Source: Labilithrix luteola
GTDB lineage: Bacteria > Myxococcota_A > Polyangia > Polyangiales > Polyangiaceae
Assembly: GCA_026225435.1 (NCBI GenBank)
Contig: JAMFST010000763.1
Span: 1-7,652, forward strand
Direction of reading: 5' to 3'
DNA: 7,652 nucleotides
Shown here: piece by piece, positions 5,999 to 7,652 of the stretch
How positions within the stretch are numbered: position 1 is the first letter of the stretch
Layout of the letters: every line of letters starts with the position of its first letter
The notes under the pieces: generated by a model
The model's input: only the letters and a program-made list of their open reading frames with translations
Told to the model about the DNA's origin: nothing
The model's database searches: none
Made by a program: the position numbers and the translations under genes

Positions 5999-7652
5999 CG
6001 ACGGAGCTTGAGCCGCGGGAGGAGGAGCGAACGGTGCGCCAGCCGCCCCCAGAAGACGCCCGCCTGGTAGGCGGCCATATCGAGGGTGTACAGCGCGACG
6101 TACAGCGGAACGAACATGCGCGCGCCGCGGATGCGCGCGTCGAGCAGCGGGTAGGTGCAGAGAAGGACGAGGATCGCCGGCGCGGTCGCCGGGACGAGCA
6201 ACGCCAGCGCCATCAGCGGCACCCCGAGGTAGCGCGAGAGCGCGGCGCTCAGGTGGTAGAGCGAGGCGCCCTGCACGCGCAGGACGGCGGAGACGACGCC
6301 GCGGGTGGGCAGGGCGATGGCGCGGAGGCGGCGGCTCTTGGTGACCACGTCCATCGCCAGGAGCACCGCCGCGGCGATGGCGAGCGCGATCGCCGCGTGC
6401 GCGTGACGCCAGCTGGCGAGCGCCGCCAGGGCGAGCGACACCGTCACCGGGACGATGAGCACGCGCCGCGAGGCCGGGTGCAAGCGGACCAGGAGCGCTT
6501 CGCTGCTGGCGTACTCCGCGCGCCGGCGGAGCATCGCCCCGAGCTGCTCGCGGTGGTGATGCACGATGGTCGCCGCCGGCTCGTAGACCACCTTCGAGTG
6601 GGCCTCGCGCGCGCGCCAGACGAAGTCCACGTCCTCGCCCAGGTGCATCCCGTCGCGGAAGCCGCCGAGGTGCTGCGCGGCGCTCCTTCGCACCAGCAGG
6701 TTGCATGATGGGAGGTACGGCACCAGCTCGCCCATTCCGACCGCGCCGCCGGTCTTGCCCATGTCGAGCGGGGAGCGCACCGCCTCGTAGGCCGCGAGCA
6801 GTCCGTGACCGCGCGAGGGGGGCGAGAGCGCGCGACCGCCGGCGATGTCCACCTCGGCCTCCTCGAGCGCCGCGGCGAGGAGCGCGAGCCAGTCCGGCGT
6901 GACGGTGCAGTCGTTGTCGAGGAAGGCCACCAGCTCCCCCGTGGCCGCCGCGATCCCGGCGTTGCGCGCCACCGCGGGGCCACCGTTCTCCGGCAGGCGC
7001 AGCACGCGGACGCGGTCGGCGGGCAGATCGGGGAACGCGAGCGGCTCGGGCGACGCGTCGTCGATCACCAGCACCTCCAGGCGGTCCGCCGGGTAGTCGA
7101 GCGCCAGGACCGAATCGATGGTGGCGCGGGTCGCGTCGGGGCGCTCGTACGCGGGGATGACCACGCTCACGCGCGGCGACCGGGACAGCTGGCGCGGCCC
7201 TTCGCGCAGGACGATCCCGCGCGCGAGGAAGGTGTTCACGATGGCGGCGACCCGGCCGAGGCTCACCTGCGCGCGGTGCGACAGATCGGCGGCGGTCCCG
7301 GGCATCGCCGCGAGGACGGAGGCCGCCGCCTTCGACAGGTGCAGCACCAGGTGCGGTCGTTCGAGGCGGAGCGCCGGCCCCTTGCGGGTGGTCACCAGCG
7401 CGCCGCCGAGGAGCCGGTAGCGCGGAGCCTCGGTGCGCAGGAGGACCGCCCCTTCGGGCCGGCTCTCCTCGAGGACGAAGCCTTGCGCCACGGCGCGCTC
7501 CTCCTCGACCAGCCGCGGGCGAAGGAGGAAGACACGTCCGGAGAGCTCCGCCAGCGCCTCCACGTCGCCGGTCACGGTGAGCGCGACGTCCGCGTCGCCG
7601 GTCGTGACGACGCGCAGCTCCGGAGCCGACGCGGCGAAGGCCTCGGGCGCGA
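5995..7652 (-). CDS. MftF-like membrane glycosyltransferase (family 2) with PqqD/RRE-like N-terminal segment, 5' end missing
   Basis: Inverting GT-A enzyme resembling mycofactocin glycosyltransferase MftF. The frame is open to the right edge; the 25 codons before GTG 7575 have G/C in 24 third positions, so the gene very probably starts upstream. Numbered from GTG 7575: residues 1-50 unassigned; about 52-125 a PqqD/RRE-like winged helix (LHLSKAAASVLAAMPG, then VNTFLARGIVL); about 136-345 the catalytic domain with VSVVIPAYERPD, IDDAS (Asp172/173), NGGPAVARNAG, the DXD-type metal site DND (220-222), and HLGEDVDFVWR with the likely base in Glu314-Asp315. YEAVRSPLDMG, VPYLPSCNLLVRR and YEPAATIVHHHREQL are the segments most like MftF. 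Hydrophobic spans near 371-388, 393-411, 452-473 and 488-507 indicate membrane helices, as in the mycobacterial protein. MftF adds glucose units to premycofactocin; here donor and acceptor are unproven. A generic polysaccharide GT2 is the alternative, but would not explain the RRE-like part. Confidence 0.85.
   Translation of the reverse strand, partial: APEAFAASAPELRVVTTGDADVALTVTGDVEALAELSGRVFLLRPRLVEEERAVAQGFVLEESRPEGAVLLRTEAPRYRLLGGALVTTRKGPALRLERPHLVLHLSKAAASVLAAMPGTAADLSHRAQVSLGRVAAIVNTFLARGIVLREGPRQLSRSPRVSVVIPAYERPDATRATIDSVLALDYPADRLEVLVIDDASPEPLAFPDLPADRVRVLRLPENGGPAVARNAGIAAATGELVAFLDNDCTVTPDWLALLAAALEEAEVDIAGGRALSPPSRGHGLLAAYEAVRSPLDMGKTGGAVGMGELVPYLPSCNLLVRRSAAQHLGGFRDGMHLGEDVDFVWRAREAHSKVVYEPAATIVHHHREQLGAMLRRRAEYASSEALLVRLHPASRRVLIVPVTVSLALAALASWRHAHAAIALAIAAAVLLAMDVVTKSRRLRAIALPTRGVVSAVLRVQGASLYHLSAALSRYLGVPLMALALLVPATAPAILVLLCTYPLLDARIRGARMFVPLYVALYTLDMAAYQAGVFWGRLAHRSLLLPRLKLRR

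Noticed and set aside
5108..6070. Plus-strand open frame of 320 codons opposite pip
   Set aside because: It is antisense to pip, which has a complete motif set, and its product shows no recognisable domain.
5999..6706. Upstream extension of the iminopeptidase frame as an N-terminal fusion
   Set aside because: It overlaps the membrane-helix part of the glycosyltransferase in another frame and is Arg/Ala-rich. Pip family length and the ATGA overlap place the start at 5998.

Overview
The window is very GC-rich (by eye near 70%, with almost every third codon position G or C). It carries five large protein genes and almost no non-coding DNA. Gene style and content suggest a Gram-negative bacterium of the Myxococcota type: a TonB-dependent receptor of the form common in that group, a linked lipoprotein, a lipoprotein serine protease, and tight 4-base gene overlaps. 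The phylum is inferred from protein style, not from a marker gene.

Left half, plus strand: a TonB-dependent outer-membrane receptor whose start lies off the left edge (2-2077); a lipoprotein translationally coupled to it by a GTGA overlap (2074-2985); then, after 38 bases, a trypsin-like serine protease with a lipoprotein-type signal sequence and a long unassigned C-terminal region (3024-5015). All three products are predicted to work in the cell envelope. The first two probably form a receptor/lipoprotein uptake or surface-binding unit, and the protease may share their transcript.

Right half, minus strand, converging on the first group: a family 2 glycosyltransferase with a PqqD/RRE-like winged-helix segment in front of the catalytic domain and a membrane-spanning tail (5995-7652, its 5' end off the right edge), followed through an ATGA overlap by a complete proline iminopeptidase (5036-5998). 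The glycosyltransferase closely resembles MftF, the enzyme that glycosylates the peptide-derived redox cofactor mycofactocin. A peptide-modification (RiPP or mycofactocin-like) locus may therefore continue beyond the right edge. This is the most interesting lead here, but the diagnostic genes (precursor peptide, radical SAM enzyme, creatininase-type peptidase) are not in the window.

The two groups meet tail to tail with 20 bases between stop codons. A 9-bp-stem hairpin just past the protease stop could help end the plus-strand transcript. I see no tRNA, rRNA, CRISPR array, insertion sequence or phage gene. No stretch longer than 300 bases lacks a gene.
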